This document shows positions 23,085 to 31,869 of a DNA stretch of 44,624 bases, one piece after another. A model generated the notes under the pieces. The model made no database searches. It saw nothing but the letters and a program-made list of their open reading frames with translations, and had not been told where the DNA came from. Each line of letters begins with the position of its first letter. The stretch's first letter is position 1. The position numbers and the translations under genes are program-made. This stretch comes from Lysobacteraceae bacterium (GTDB taxonomy: Bacteria; Pseudomonadota; Gammaproteobacteria; Xanthomonadales; Xanthomonadaceae). The DNA lies in the NCBI GenBank assembly GCA_003241895.1, contig QBLY01000012.1, positions 38,868 to 83,491 on the forward strand, given 5' to 3'.

Positions 23085-24671
23085 ATGCCCCCCACCACCC
23101 CGGAAATCGCCGCGAAGCGCGGCTGGATCGCCCGTTCCCTCGACGTGGTCGAGCGGGTCGGCAACAAGTTGCCCGACCCGGCGGTGTTGTTCCTGCTGCT
23201 GATGTTCGCGGTGTGGGTGGTGTCCTGGGCGATGTCGGGCATGGCCTTCGAGGCGCTCGACCCGCGCACCGGCAATCCGATCGAAATCAAGAACCTGCTC
23301 ACCGGCGTCGCGCTGACGGAGTTCACCTCGACGATGGTCAACACCTTCGTCACCTTCGCGCCGCTGGGCGTGGTGCTGGTGGCGATGCTGGGCCTGGGCG
23401 TGGCCGAGCACACGGGATTCATCTCGGCGGCCCTGCGCGCAGCCCTGGCGGTGACGCCGCGCATGCTGCTCACTCCGGCCCTGATCGCCGTGGGCATCCT
23501 CAGCCACGTGGCGGTGGACGCGGGCTATGTGCTGGTGATCCCGCTGGGTGCGGTGATCTTCTACGCGGCCGGGCGCCACCCGCTGGCGGGCATCGCGGCG
23601 GCATTCGCCGGCGTCTCGGGCGGCTTCTCGGCCACGTTCTTCGTGCCCAGCAGCCTCGACCCGCTGCTGTCGGGCCTCTCTCAGGTGGCCGCCAACCTCA
23701 CCGATCCGACCGTGGTGGTCAACCCGCTCAACAACTACTACTTCACCACCGCGTCCAGCTTCCTGATCATCGCGGTGGGCTGGTTCCTGACCGACAAGGT
23801 GATCGAGCCGCGCCTCAAGGCCACGCCCGTGGACGGCGATCCGGCCGACATGCCCAAGCTCGAAGCGCTCACGGCGCATGAAAAGCGCGGCCTGCGCCTG
23901 GCCCTGGTGGCGATGGCGGCGGTGGCCGGCCTGTTCGTGTTGAGCATGCTGCCGGGAGGGTCGCCATGGCGGGCGCCTGAAGGTACGCCGCTGCTCGACG
24001 GCCAGAGCAACCTGCTGGTGTCTGCCGCGCCGCTGATGCGTTCGATCGTGCCGCTGATCTTCATCTTCTTCCTGGTGCCGGGCGTGGTGTACGGCGTCGT
24101 GTCGGGCAGCGTGAAGACCCACCGTGACGTCATCCAGGGCATGGCCAAGGCCATGAGCGGCATGGGCTACTACATCGTGATGGCGTTCTTCTGCGCCCAG
24201 TTCATCTACGCCTTCGCGCAGTCCAACCTGGGCGCGCTGCTGGCGATCGAAGGCGCGGCCGGCCTGCGCGCATTGGGACTGCCGCTGGGCTTCACCCTGG
24301 TGGGCATCGTGTTCCTGTCGGGATTCGTCAACCTGCTGGTGGGTTCGGCCTCGGCCAAGTGGGCCCTGATCGGCGCGGTGATGGTGCCGATGCTGATGGA
24401 GCTGGGCGTGTCGCCCGACCTCACCCAGGCCGCCTACCGCGTCGGCGACTCGTCCACCAACATCATCACGCCGCTGCTGCCGTACTTCCCGCTGATCGTG
24501 GTGTTCTGCCGCAAGTACGTCAAAGCCAGCGGCATCGGCACCCTGGTGGCGCTGATGCTGCCGTACTCGGCCACCCTGCTGGTGCTGTGGACGGCCTTCC
24601 TGCTGGGCTTCTGGGCGCTGGGCATCCCCTTGGGCGTGGGCGCGAGCTACGAGTACGTGCCGGCCGGTTGA
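23085..24671 (+). CDS. AbgT-family transporter
   Basis: A 528-residue inner-membrane protein with about twelve hydrophobic segments. Its start, WIARSLDVVERVGNKLPDPAVLFLLL, is a clear AbgT-family signature, as are the paired hairpin segments with VAVDAGYVLVIPL, AGVSGGFSATFF and the late GDSSTNIITPLLPYFPL. The family moves p-aminobenzoyl-glutamate inward, and some members export sulphonamide-like drugs using the proton gradient. It starts 57 bases after kynA in the same direction and may be cotranscribed. Substrate is not readable from sequence. The hairpin at 24701-24727 probably ends the unit. Confidence 0.92.
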   Translation: MPPTTPEIAAKRGWIARSLDVVERVGNKLPDPAVLFLLLMFAVWVVSWAMSGMAFEALDPRTGNPIEIKNLLTGVALTEFTSTMVNTFVTFAPLGVVLVAMLGLGVAEHTGFISAALRAALAVTPRMLLTPALIAVGILSHVAVDAGYVLVIPLGAVIFYAAGRHPLAGIAAAFAGVSGGFSATFFVPSSLDPLLSGLSQVAANLTDPTVVVNPLNNYYFTTASSFLIIAVGWFLTDKVIEPRLKATPVDGDPADMPKLEALTAHEKRGLRLALVAMAAVAGLFVLSMLPGGSPWRAPEGTPLLDGQSNLLVSAAPLMRSIVPLIFIFFLVPGVVYGVVSGSVKTHRDVIQGMAKAMSGMGYYIVMAFFCAQFIYAFAQSNLGALLAIEGAAGLRALGLPLGFTLVGIVFLSGFVNLLVGSASAKWALIGAVMVPMLMELGVSPDLTQAAYRVGDSSTNIITPLLPYFPLIVVFCRKYVKASGIGTLVALMLPYSATLLVLWTAFLLGFWALGIPLGVGASYEYVPAG

Positions 24672-24700
24672 GGCGCTGGCGCGCCCCGGCACGCTTGCTG

Positions 24701-24728
24701 AACGGCCCCGGCAAACCCGGGGCCGTTT
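24701..24728 (+). terminator. Probable terminator hairpin after the AbgT gene
   Basis: A perfect eleven-base-pair stem AACGGCCCCGG/CCGGGGCCGTT around the loop CAAAC, followed by only a short T run (TTT including the stem end). Termination is probable but may be partial, and the peptide transporter gene lies downstream. Confidence 0.6.
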
Positions 24729-24842
24729 GACGCGTGAAGAGCAAACCGGTAAACCTTCACGGCCCTCGGGCCCGGCGAAGACCGAGGCCCGGGCCCGGCT
24801 TGCCGGAACCATAACCACAAGAACCACCAGGGGAGAGACCGC

Positions 24843-26360
24843 ATGAGCGGCGCCGTCAGCAACAAGCCCGATGACTTCAATCCGCCGCCGGCCGGCGAGT
24901 TCATGGGCCATCCCAATGCCCTGTGGAACCTGTTCGCCACCGAGTTCTGGGAACGTTTCATGTACTACGGCATGCGCGCCATGCTGGCGGTACATATCGC
25001 AGCGGCCTTCTTCGCGCACCTGGGCGACGGAGCGCGCGCGCAGGCCAGCCTGACCTACGGCGGCTTCACCTCGCTGGTGTACATGACGGGTATCGCCGGC
25101 GGCTTCGTCGCCGACCGCATCCTGGGCTACCAGCGCTCAATCATGCTCGGTGGCGCCCTGATGGCTGTGGGCAGCTTCATGCTGATGGCGCCCGACCTGA
25201 CCACGTTCCTGATCGGCCTGGCCGTGATCGTCGTCGGCAACGGGCTTTTCAAGCCCAACATCTCCACGATGGTCGGCAAGCTTTACGCGCCGGGCGACGT
25301 GCGCCGCGATTCGGGCTTCACCATCTTCTACATGGGCATCAATGCCGGCGCGCTGCTGGCTCCGCTGATCTGCGCGTCCTGGATTGGCCAGACCTACGGT
25401 TACCGCTGGGGTTTCTTCTCGGCCGGCATCGGCATGATCCTGGGCCTGATGGTGTTCCAGCTGCTCAAGGCCTGGCTGGGCCACGTCGGCACCGCGCCCG
25501 AGGGCAAGAAGGGCTGGGCGCCGGTGATCCAGGTGCTGCTGGCCGCCGCGGTGATGGTTGTGCCGGTGTTCTTCCTGCTCAGCAAGAGTGACGTGCTGGG
25601 CGTGCTGCTGATCATCATGATGCTGGCCCTGGCGGCCTACTTCATCTACAGCGGCGTGCGCAGCGGCGAGAAGGTTCAGCTGCACCGCTACATCGCGATG
25701 CTGATCCTGTTTGCGGCCAATATCCTGTTCTGGGCGCTGTTCGAGCAGGCCGGTTCGTCGCTGAACTTCCTGGCGCAGGATTTCGTCAAGATGCCGGACG
25801 TGTCCATCTTCGGCTGGACCCCGACCTTCGAGGTGTTCCAGTCGGTGAACCCGGTGTTCATCATCCTGCTCGCGCCGATCTTCGCCACGCTGTGGATCAA
25901 GCTCGACAAGGCCGACTGGAACCCGTCCATCCCGCGCAAGTTCGCCTACGGCATGGCCGGCGCGGCGCTGGGCTTCTACGTGCTGGTGTTCGCCATCCAG
26001 AACTTCGTGGACGCCGGCGGCAAGATCAGCTGGTTCTGGCTGGCCCTGACCTACCTGATCCACACGATGGGCGAGCTGTGCCTGTCGCCGATCGGCCTGG
26101 CCATGGTGACCAAGCTGGCCCTGCCCAAGGAAACGGGCCTGGCCATGGGCGGCTGGTTCCTGTCGATCGCGATGGCCAACTTCGTCGCCGGCCGCATCGC
26201 CGCCATCGCTTCGGGCGGCAGTGCCGAGGGTGAAGGCGCCAGCTCGCTGCTGCAGTACGCCAGCACCTTCAACCAGCTGTTCCTGCTGGGCATCGTGATC
26301 GCCATCTTGTTCTTCCTGGCGGCCCCGCTGATCAACAAGCTGATGCACGGCGTGAAGTAA
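24843..26360 (+). CDS. POT-family proton-coupled peptide transporter
   Basis: A 505-residue membrane protein with twelve to fourteen helices that should import di- and tripeptides with protons. The family motif ExxERFxYY is present as EFWERFMYYGMRAML near the N-terminus, and the second PTR2 signature reads FTIFYMGINAGALLAPL. The late GELCLSPIGLAMVTKLAP-like segment is also typical. It has its own 5' untranslated region of about 115 bases after the AbgT terminator; this contains the pairing GTGAAG/CTTCAC (24734-24760), a possible leader hairpin. A strong terminator follows. The ribosome site GGGGAGAG lies before the ATG. Confidence 0.94.
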   Translation: MSGAVSNKPDDFNPPPAGEFMGHPNALWNLFATEFWERFMYYGMRAMLAVHIAAAFFAHLGDGARAQASLTYGGFTSLVYMTGIAGGFVADRILGYQRSIMLGGALMAVGSFMLMAPDLTTFLIGLAVIVVGNGLFKPNISTMVGKLYAPGDVRRDSGFTIFYMGINAGALLAPLICASWIGQTYGYRWGFFSAGIGMILGLMVFQLLKAWLGHVGTAPEGKKGWAPVIQVLLAAAVMVVPVFFLLSKSDVLGVLLIIMMLALAAYFIYSGVRSGEKVQLHRYIAMLILFAANILFWALFEQAGSSLNFLAQDFVKMPDVSIFGWTPTFEVFQSVNPVFIILLAPIFATLWIKLDKADWNPSIPRKFAYGMAGAALGFYVLVFAIQNFVDAGGKISWFWLALTYLIHTMGELCLSPIGLAMVTKLALPKETGLAMGGWFLSIAMANFVAGRIAAIASGGSAEGEGASSLLQYASTFNQLFLLGIVIAILFFLAAPLINKLMHGVK

Positions 26361-26385
26361 GCGCGCCGCGACGCTGCAAAACCGA

Positions 26386-26415
26386 AGCGGCCCGGGATTC
26401 CGGGCCGCTTTTTTT
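26386..26415 (+). terminator. Rho-independent terminator after the peptide transporter
   Basis: A perfect ten-base-pair stem AGCGGCCCGG/CCGGGCCGCT around the loop GATT, followed by seven T. On the minus strand the stem is followed by TTCGGTTTT, so it may also stop the convergent unit. Confidence 0.92.
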
Positions 26416-26438
26416 GGTTCGCCGCGGTTTCGCCGCGC

Positions 26439-27038
26439 TTACAGCAGATGCCGCACGTCGGGCAGGTACTTCTCCAGCGAGCCGGTGTTCACCGCCACCA
26501 CCCGCTCGCCCCGGTGCAGCAGTCCGCGATCGAGCAGCTGGGGCAGGGCGGCCAGGCAGGCCGCGCCTTCGGGGGATATCCATTCGCGGCGATCGCGCCA
26601 GATTCGCGCCAACTCCGTCGCCGTATCGGCTTCCGATACCGCCACCGCCGCGCCGCCGCTGGCGCGGATGATCTGCAGCACGCGGAAGTGACCCACGCCG
26701 GCGGGCACGTTGAGGCCGGTCGATAGCGTGGGCCCGGTCTGCGGCAGCGCGTGGGTGTCGGGTGCGCCCTCTTCGAAGGCGCGCACCAGCGGCGTGGTGA
26801 CTTCGAAGCTGCCGGTGGGGTTGGCGCCGTAGCCTGGCCAGGCTTGGCCCTCGTCCTTGAGCTGCAGCTGCAGGCCAGCGGCTTTCGCCACCGGGTCTTG
26901 CGCGTAGTCCAGCAGCGGCGTGTGGCCTTCGCCCAGCGCGACGATGTGCGCGGCGTCGGCGGGGTCGAGGTTCATCGGAACGTCGGCCGGGTACTCGATG
27001 CCCGAACCGATGCCCTTGAGGCAGCGCAGATAGCCCAT
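26439..27038 (-). pseudogene. Threonine-synthase-like gene lacking its catalytic core
   Basis: A 199-residue frame related to fold type II PLP enzymes of the threonine synthase group, which are normally about 380-450 residues. The N-terminus (RCLKG...YPADVPMNL) matches the family's zinc-ribbon-like start. It is followed at once by DAAHIVALGEGHTPLLDY and then KDEGQAWPGYGANPTGSF. That last segment should continue into the PLP-lysine motif (SFKDRG). Instead the frame jumps after GSF to EVTTPLVRAFEEG and a complete C-terminal third (TGLNVPAGVGHFRVL...PEGAACLAALPQLL, NTGSLEKYLP). The PLP lysine and the glycine-rich phosphate loop are therefore absent, yet the frame remains open. It lies 14 bases after the marR stop and is probably cotranscribed with it. 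It may be a remnant or an adapted non-enzyme. Confidence 0.7.
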
Positions 27039-27052
27039 GGGGCGGCGTTCCT

Positions 27053-27502
27053 TCAGTTGGTTTTTTCTTCGGCGGCGCTGAGCTGCTCAAGCAGCCTGGA
27101 CAGCGCCAGCTGGTCGTCGGCACTCAGGCAGGCCAGCAGCCGGCGCTCATAGGCTATTGCGGCCGGTGCGACCTCGGCGTAGACGCGGTAGCCCTCTTCG
27201 GACAGCTCCAGCACCGAGCGGCGGCGGTCGTCGCCGTGGGTCTCCCGGGTCACGCGTCCGGCGGCCACCAGGCTGGCCACGGCGCGGCTGACGGCCACCT
27301 TGTCCATGGCGGTGCGCTCGGCCAGCTGGCCGGCCGACAGGCCCGGGTAGCGGCCCAGCACGGCCAGCACGCGCCATTGCGTGATGCCCAGCTCGAAGCG
27401 GTCGACGTAAAGGCGCGCGATGTCCTGGCTGATGCGGTTCGACAGCACCGACAGCCGGTAGGGCAGGAAGTGTTCCAGGTCCAGGATGTCCCGCTGGGGC
27501 AT
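27053..27502 (-). CDS. MarR-family regulator of tyrosine catabolism
   Basis: A 149-residue winged-helix repressor-type protein. The core is GITQWRVLAVLGRYPGLSAGQLAERTAMDKVAVSRAVASL (helix-turn-helix ~47-90) followed by the wing DDRRRSVLELSEEG. MarR proteins act as dimers and are released by small aromatic ligands. It is transcribed away from hppD, and the shared region contains a near-perfect palindrome between the hppD promoter boxes, so autoregulation and control of the tyrosine pathway are likely. The start at 27502 (MPQRDILDLEHFLPYRLS) matches the usual family N-terminus, but no strong ribosome site is seen. A tyrosine-pathway intermediate is the likely ligand. Confidence 0.9.
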   Translation of the reverse strand: MPQRDILDLEHFLPYRLSVLSNRISQDIARLYVDRFELGITQWRVLAVLGRYPGLSAGQLAERTAMDKVAVSRAVASLVAAGRVTRETHGDDRRRSVLELSEEGYRVYAEVAPAAIAYERRLLACLSADDQLALSRLLEQLSAAEEKTN

Positions 27503-27515
27503 GTGGCGCCGCGCC

Positions 27516-27544
27516 TTGCAAATGGTTTCAGATGAAACTATAAC
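27516..27544 (+). promoter_or_regulatory. hppD promoter overlapping a MarR-type operator
   Basis: The -35 box TTGCAA (27516-27521) and the -10 box TATAAC (27539-27544) have a 17-base spacer. The palindrome GTTTCA-GA-TGAAAC (27525-27538) fills the spacer and extends with one mismatch to 20 bases (27522-27541). A dimer bound here would block RNA polymerase at hppD. The same site lies upstream of the divergent marR gene. Confidence 0.72.
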
Positions 27545-27590
27545 GTCGGGACCCCCGGCGCAAGCCGCCGACCCCTTCCCGGAGGACGCC

Positions 27591-28691
27591 ATGAGCGCTC
27601 AGCCCCAGACCCACGCCCCGAACCTGGGCATGCAGCCCACCACTTTCGACAACCCGATGGGCATCAACGGCTTCGAGTTCGTTGAATTCGCCGCGCCCGC
27701 CGGACAGGGCCCGATGCTGCACGGGTATCTGCGCCAGCTGGGCTTCACGGCGGTGCTCAAGCACAAGACCCGCGAGATCACGCTCTACCGCCAGGGCGGC
27801 GTCAATTACCTGGTGAACGAAGAGCCCGACGGCTTCGCCGCCGACTTCGCCATTGCCCACGGCCCCTGCGCCAGCGGCTTCGCAATCCGCTTCGACATGC
27901 CGGTGGCCGAGGTGTTCGACACCGTGATCGGCAACGGCGGCGAAGCCATCAGCCACAAGGCCGACAGCCGGGCCATCGCCACGCCGGTGGTGAAGGGCAT
28001 CGGCGACTGCATGCTCTACCTCGTGCCCTCTGGCCAGGACGTTTACGCCGACGACTACGCGCCGATCCCGGGCGCCGACGCCAACCCGGTCGGGTTTGGC
28101 CTGACCTTCATCGACCACCTCACGCACAACCTCTACTTCGGCAACATGCAGAAGTGGTCGGACTACTACGAGCGCCTGTTCAACTTCCGCGAGATCCGCT
28201 ACTTCGACATCAAGGGCGCCAAGACCGGCCTGGTGAGCAAGGCCATGACCGCGCCCGACGGCGTGGTGCGCATCCCGCTCAACGAGTCCAACGACCCGAA
28301 GTCGCAGATCAACGAATACCTTGACGCCTACCACGGCGAAGGCATCCAGCACATCGCCTGTTTCACCGACGACATCTACGCCACCGTGGAAGCCATGCGC
28401 GAACAGGGCGTGCAGTTCCTGGACACGCCTGACACCTACTTCGACGTCATTGACGTGCGCGTGCCCAACCACGGCGAAGACGTGGCCCGCCTGCGCGCCA
28501 ACAAGATCCTGATCGACGCCGACCTGGAGACCAAGCAGCGCAAGCTGCTGCAGATCTTCACCCAGAACGCGATCGGCCCGATCTTCTTCGAGATCATCCA
28601 GCGCAAGGGCAACGAGGGCTTCGGCGAGGGTAACTTCCAGGCGCTGTTCGAATCGATCGAGCGCGACCAGATGCGCCGCGGCGTGCTTTAA
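27591..28691 (+). CDS. hppD: 4-Hydroxyphenylpyruvate dioxygenase
   Basis: A 366-residue non-haem iron dioxygenase converting 4-hydroxyphenylpyruvate to homogentisate. The iron ligands are visible as His176 in FIDHLTHN, His254 in GIQHIACF and Glu334 in FFEIIQRKG, followed by the characteristic C-terminal gate helix with [17 protein letters not shown] 27591 has GGAGG upstream (27581-27585). It is the first gene of a four-gene homogentisate pathway cluster and has its own promoter with an operator in the spacer. The length and motifs are entirely normal. Confidence 0.97.
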   Translation: MSAQPQTHAPNLGMQPTTFDNPMGINGFEFVEFAAPAGQGPMLHGYLRQLGFTAVLKHKTREITLYRQGGVNYLVNEEPDGFAADFAIAHGPCASGFAIRFDMPVAEVFDTVIGNGGEAISHKADSRAIATPVVKGIGDCMLYLVPSGQDVYADDYAPIPGADANPVGFGLTFIDHLTHNLYFGNMQKWSDYYERLFNFREIRYFDIKGAKTGLVSKAMTAPDGVVRIPLNESNDPKSQINEYLDAYHGEGIQHIACFTDDIYATVEAMREQGVQFLDTPDTYFDVIDVRVPNHGEDVARLRANKILIDADLETKQRKLLQIFTQNAIGPIFFEIIQRKGNEGFGEGNFQALFESIERDQMRRGVL

Positions 28692-28746
28692 CCCCGTTTT
28701 TGGCCACGGATTTACGCGGCAAAGAAGCCTTCTTGGAAACTACGAC

Positions 28747-30042
28747 ATGACGCTCAGCTACCAGTCCGGTTTTGGCAATGAGTTCGCCACCGAAGCGCTG
28801 CCCGGCGCGCTGCCGGTGGGGCGCAATTCGCCGCAGCGCGCGCCGTACGGGCTGTATGCCGAGCAGGTGTCGGGCACGGCGTTCACCGCGCCGCGTGCGG
28901 TGAACCGGCGCAGCTGGCTGTACCGCATCCGGCCGGCGGCGCTGCACGGCAAATTCGAGGCGCTGGCGCACGGCCGCTTCCACAACGATTTCGGCCACGG
29001 TCCGGTGACGCCCGAGCAGCTGCGCTGGAGCCCGCTGCCGATGCCGTCGGCGCCCACCGATTTCCTGGACGGCCTGTTCACCATGGCCGGCAACGGCGGC
29101 CCGGAGGCGGGCACCGGCGTGGGCATCCACCTGTACGCCGCCAACAAGGACATGCACGGCCGCTACTTCTACGATGCCGACGGTGAACTGCTGGTCGTGC
29201 CGCAGCAGGGCCGCCTGCGCATCGCCACCGAGATGGGCGTGCTGGAGATCGAGCCGCAGGAAATCGCGGTGATCCCGCGCGGCCTGCGCTTCAGCGTGTC
29301 GCTGCCCGATGGCCAGGCGCGTGGCTACGTATGCGAGAACTTCGGCGCCATGCTCCAACTGCCCGACCTGGGCCCGATCGGCAGCAACGGCCTGGCCAAC
29401 CCGCGCGATTTCCTGGCGCCGGTGGCGGCCCATGAAGACCTTACCGGCGAGTTCGAGCTGGTGGCCAAGTTCCAGGGCGGCCTGTGGCGCGCCGACATCG
29501 GCCATTCGCCGCTGGACGTGGTGGCCTGGCACGGCAACTACACGCCCAGCAAGTACGACCTGCGGCGCTTCAACACCATCGGCTCGATCAGCCACGACCA
29601 CCCGGACCCGTCCATCTTCCTGGTGCTGCATTCGCCCAGCGACAGCCAGGGCGTGAGCAACCTGGACTTCGTGATCTTCCCGCCCCGCTGGCTGGTGGCG
29701 CAGGACACGTTCCGTCCGCCGTGGTTCCACCGCAACATCGCCAGCGAGTTCATGGGCCTGGTGCACGGCGCCTACGACGCCAAGGCCGAGGGCTTCGTGC
29801 CGGGCGGCGCCTCGCTGCATAATTCGATGAGCGGTCATGGTCCGGACGCGGCCACTTTCGAGAAAGCCTCGAAGGCCGACCTGTCCAGGCCCGACATCAT
29901 CACCGACACCATGGCCTTCATGTTCGAAACGCGCGCCGTGCTGCGCCCAACCGCGCAGGCGCTGGACGCCGGCCACCGCCAGCCCGACTATCAGCAGTGC
30001 TGGCAGGGCCTGGCCAGCCACTTCACCCCGGAGCAGCGCTGA
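28747..30042 (+). CDS. hmgA: Homogentisate 1,2-dioxygenase
   Basis: A 431-residue cupin-fold enzyme that cleaves homogentisate to maleylacetoacetate. Iron ligands match the human enzyme in spacing: His328 and Glu334 in FHRNIASEF, and His364 in MSGHGPD. The N-terminus ([19 protein letters not shown]) is the classical start of the family. It lies 55 bases after hppD and is probably in the same transcript, although the ribosome site is weak. Loss of this gene causes brown pyomelanin in other bacteria, so intact coding suggests full breakdown of tyrosine here. Confidence 0.97.
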   Translation: MTLSYQSGFGNEFATEALPGALPVGRNSPQRAPYGLYAEQVSGTAFTAPRAVNRRSWLYRIRPAALHGKFEALAHGRFHNDFGHGPVTPEQLRWSPLPMPSAPTDFLDGLFTMAGNGGPEAGTGVGIHLYAANKDMHGRYFYDADGELLVVPQQGRLRIATEMGVLEIEPQEIAVIPRGLRFSVSLPDGQARGYVCENFGAMLQLPDLGPIGSNGLANPRDFLAPVAAHEDLTGEFELVAKFQGGLWRADIGHSPLDVVAWHGNYTPSKYDLRRFNTIGSISHDHPDPSIFLVLHSPSDSQGVSNLDFVIFPPRWLVAQDTFRPPWFHRNIASEFMGLVHGAYDAKAEGFVPGGASLHNSMSGHGPDAATFEKASKADLSRPDIITDTMAFMFETRAVLRPTAQALDAGHRQPDYQQCWQGLASHFTPEQR

Positions 30043-30094
30043 TGCATCGCTTTGCCGCGCGCCGGGAAAATGGCGACACCTCAGGAGTAATGGA

Positions 30095-31090
30095 ATGAAG
30101 CTGGGTTCACTCAAGGAAGGCGGCCGCGACGGCACGCTGATCGTCGTGTCCAAGGACCTCACGCGCGCCGTGCGGGTGCCGGGCATCGCGCCGACGCTGC
30201 AGCGCGCGCTGGAAGACTGGTCCAACGCCGCGCCGCGGCTGAACGGGGTGTACGAGGCGCTGGAGCTCGGCCCGGCCGAGACGATCAACGGTGAAGCGGT
30301 GTTCGCGGTGGACTTCGCGGCGTTCGCTTCGCCGCTGCCGCGCGCCTACGAGTTCGTGGACGGCAGCGCCTACCTGCCGCACGTGGCGCGGGTGCGCAAG
30401 GCGCGCGGTGCCGAGGTGCCCGAAAGCTTCTACACCGACCCGCTGATGTACCAGGGCGTAAGCGCCGGCTTCTACGGCCCGCGCGACCCCGTGCTGGTGG
30501 CGGACGAGGCCTGGGGTATCGACCTGGAAGCCGAAGTACTGGTGGTGACCGACGACGTGCCGCAGGGCGCCACGCCGGCGCAGGCGGCCGGGCACATCCA
30601 GTTGGTGGGCCTGATCAACGATGTCTCGCTGCGCAACCTGATTCCCGGGGAGTTGGCCAAGGGCTTCGGGTTCCTGCAGTCCAAACCGCGCTCGGCGCTG
30701 AGCCCGGTATTGGTGACGCCCGACGAGTTGGGCGATGCCTGGCAGGACAGCAAGCTGCACCTGCCCCTGCTTACGCACGTCAACGGCCGGTGGTTCGGTG
30801 CGCCCGAGGCGGGCGTGGACATGCAGTTCAACTTTGCCCAGCTGGTGGCGCACGCCGCGAGGACGCGGCCGCTGTCGGCCGGCACCCTGGTCGGCTCGGG
30901 CACGGTGGCCAACGAAGACACGTCACTGGGGGCGTCGTGCTTCGCCGAACTGCGCACGGTCGAGACCCTGCGCGACGGCAAGCCCAGCACGCCGTTCATG
31001 GCCTACGGGGACACGGTGCGGATCGAAATGCTCGACCGCAGCGGCGCCAGCCTCTTCGGCGCCATCGAACAGCGCATCGCCCGCGGCTGA
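30095..31090 (+). CDS. Fumarylacetoacetase-family hydrolase
   Basis: A 331-residue FAH-superfamily enzyme that should split fumarylacetoacetate into fumarate and acetoacetate. Metal-site candidates are Glu residues in GIDLEAEVLVVTDD and Asp in LINDVSLRNL; KGFGFLQSKPRSALSP and GSGTVANEDTS are also typical. It is shorter than the ~420-residue eukaryotic-type FAH but fits the bacterial form found with hmgA. AGGAG at 30083-30087 precedes ATG 30095. Placement between hmgA and maiA supports the pathway role over other FAH-family reactions such as decarboxylation. Confidence 0.92.
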   Translation: MKLGSLKEGGRDGTLIVVSKDLTRAVRVPGIAPTLQRALEDWSNAAPRLNGVYEALELGPAETINGEAVFAVDFAAFASPLPRAYEFVDGSAYLPHVARVRKARGAEVPESFYTDPLMYQGVSAGFYGPRDPVLVADEAWGIDLEAEVLVVTDDVPQGATPAQAAGHIQLVGLINDVSLRNLIPGELAKGFGFLQSKPRSALSPVLVTPDELGDAWQDSKLHLPLLTHVNGRWFGAPEAGVDMQFNFAQLVAHAARTRPLSAGTLVGSGTVANEDTSLGASCFAELRTVETLRDGKPSTPFMAYGDTVRIEMLDRSGASLFGAIEQRIARG

Positions 31091-31197
31091 TCCGCTCCGG
31101 GCGGGGTTCCCGCGCCGGCGGGGTGCGGCGTATGCTGGCAAATGAGACCCGGCGCCGCAGCCGGGCCGTTGCGGCACGAGGGAAGGGAGCAGCGCGC

Positions 31198-31866
31198 ATG
31201 GCTACGCCGTCTATCCGGCTTTATTCGTACTGGCGATCGAGTGCCGCCTACCGGGTGCGCATCGCGCTCAACCTCAAGGGCATGCCCTACGAGACCATGC
31301 CCGTGCACCTGCTGCGCGACGGCGGGCAACAGCATGCGCCGCCCCTGAGCGACCTCAACCCCCAGGAGCTGGTGCCCGTGCTGATGCATGGCAACCGCAT
31401 CCTGCGCCAGTCCATGGCCATCATCGAATACCTGGACGAAACCTGGCCCACCCCGCCGCTGATGCCCGCCACCGCGCGCGACCGGCAGCGGGTGCGCTCG
31501 ATTTCCCAGATGATCGCCTGCGACGTGCACCCGCTCACCAACCTGCGGGTGCAGCAGCTGTTCGAGAAAACCTGGAACGTGCCGCAGGCCGATCGCGACC
31601 AGTGGACGCGGCACTGGATCGGGCTGGGCATGGATGCGCTGGAAGACACCCTGTGCGACAACCCGTCCACCGGTGCTTTCTGCGACGGCGAACAGCCGAC
31701 CATGGCCGACTGCTGCCTGTTGCCGCAGGTCTACAACGCCGAGCGTTTCGGGGTGGACATGGCGCCGTACCACACGGTGCGACGCATCGTGCAGACCTGC
31801 CTGGCCATGGATGCCTTCCAGGACGCCCGGCCGGAGAACCAGCCGGACGCACCCGCCGCGGACTGA
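31198..31866 (+). CDS. maiA: Maleylacetoacetate isomerase (zeta-class GST)
   Basis: A 222-residue glutathione-dependent isomerase converting maleylacetoacetate to fumarylacetoacetate. The N-terminal thioredoxin fold begins IRLYSYWRSSAAYRVRIALNLKGMPYE, with the zeta-class Ser motif, then NPQELVPVL and QSMAIIEYLDE. The helical domain includes IACDVHPLTNLRVQQ and CDGEQPTMADCCLLPQ. ATG 31198 follows GGGAAGGGAGC. It is the last gene of the homogentisate cluster. Its stop lies three bases from the end of the convergent pilU gene, and no separate terminator is visible. Confidence 0.95.
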   Translation: MATPSIRLYSYWRSSAAYRVRIALNLKGMPYETMPVHLLRDGGQQHAPPLSDLNPQELVPVLMHGNRILRQSMAIIEYLDETWPTPPLMPATARDRQRVRSISQMIACDVHPLTNLRVQQLFEKTWNVPQADRDQWTRHWIGLGMDALEDTLCDNPSTGAFCDGEQPTMADCCLLPQVYNAERFGVDMAPYHTVRRIVQTCLAMDAFQDARPENQPDAPAAD

Positions 31867-31869
31867 GCC

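Noticed and set aside
22152-25019. A 955-codon minus-strand frame opposite kynA and the AbgT gene
   Set aside because: Crosses two well-supported genes and an intergenic terminator; composition is typical of antisense shadow.
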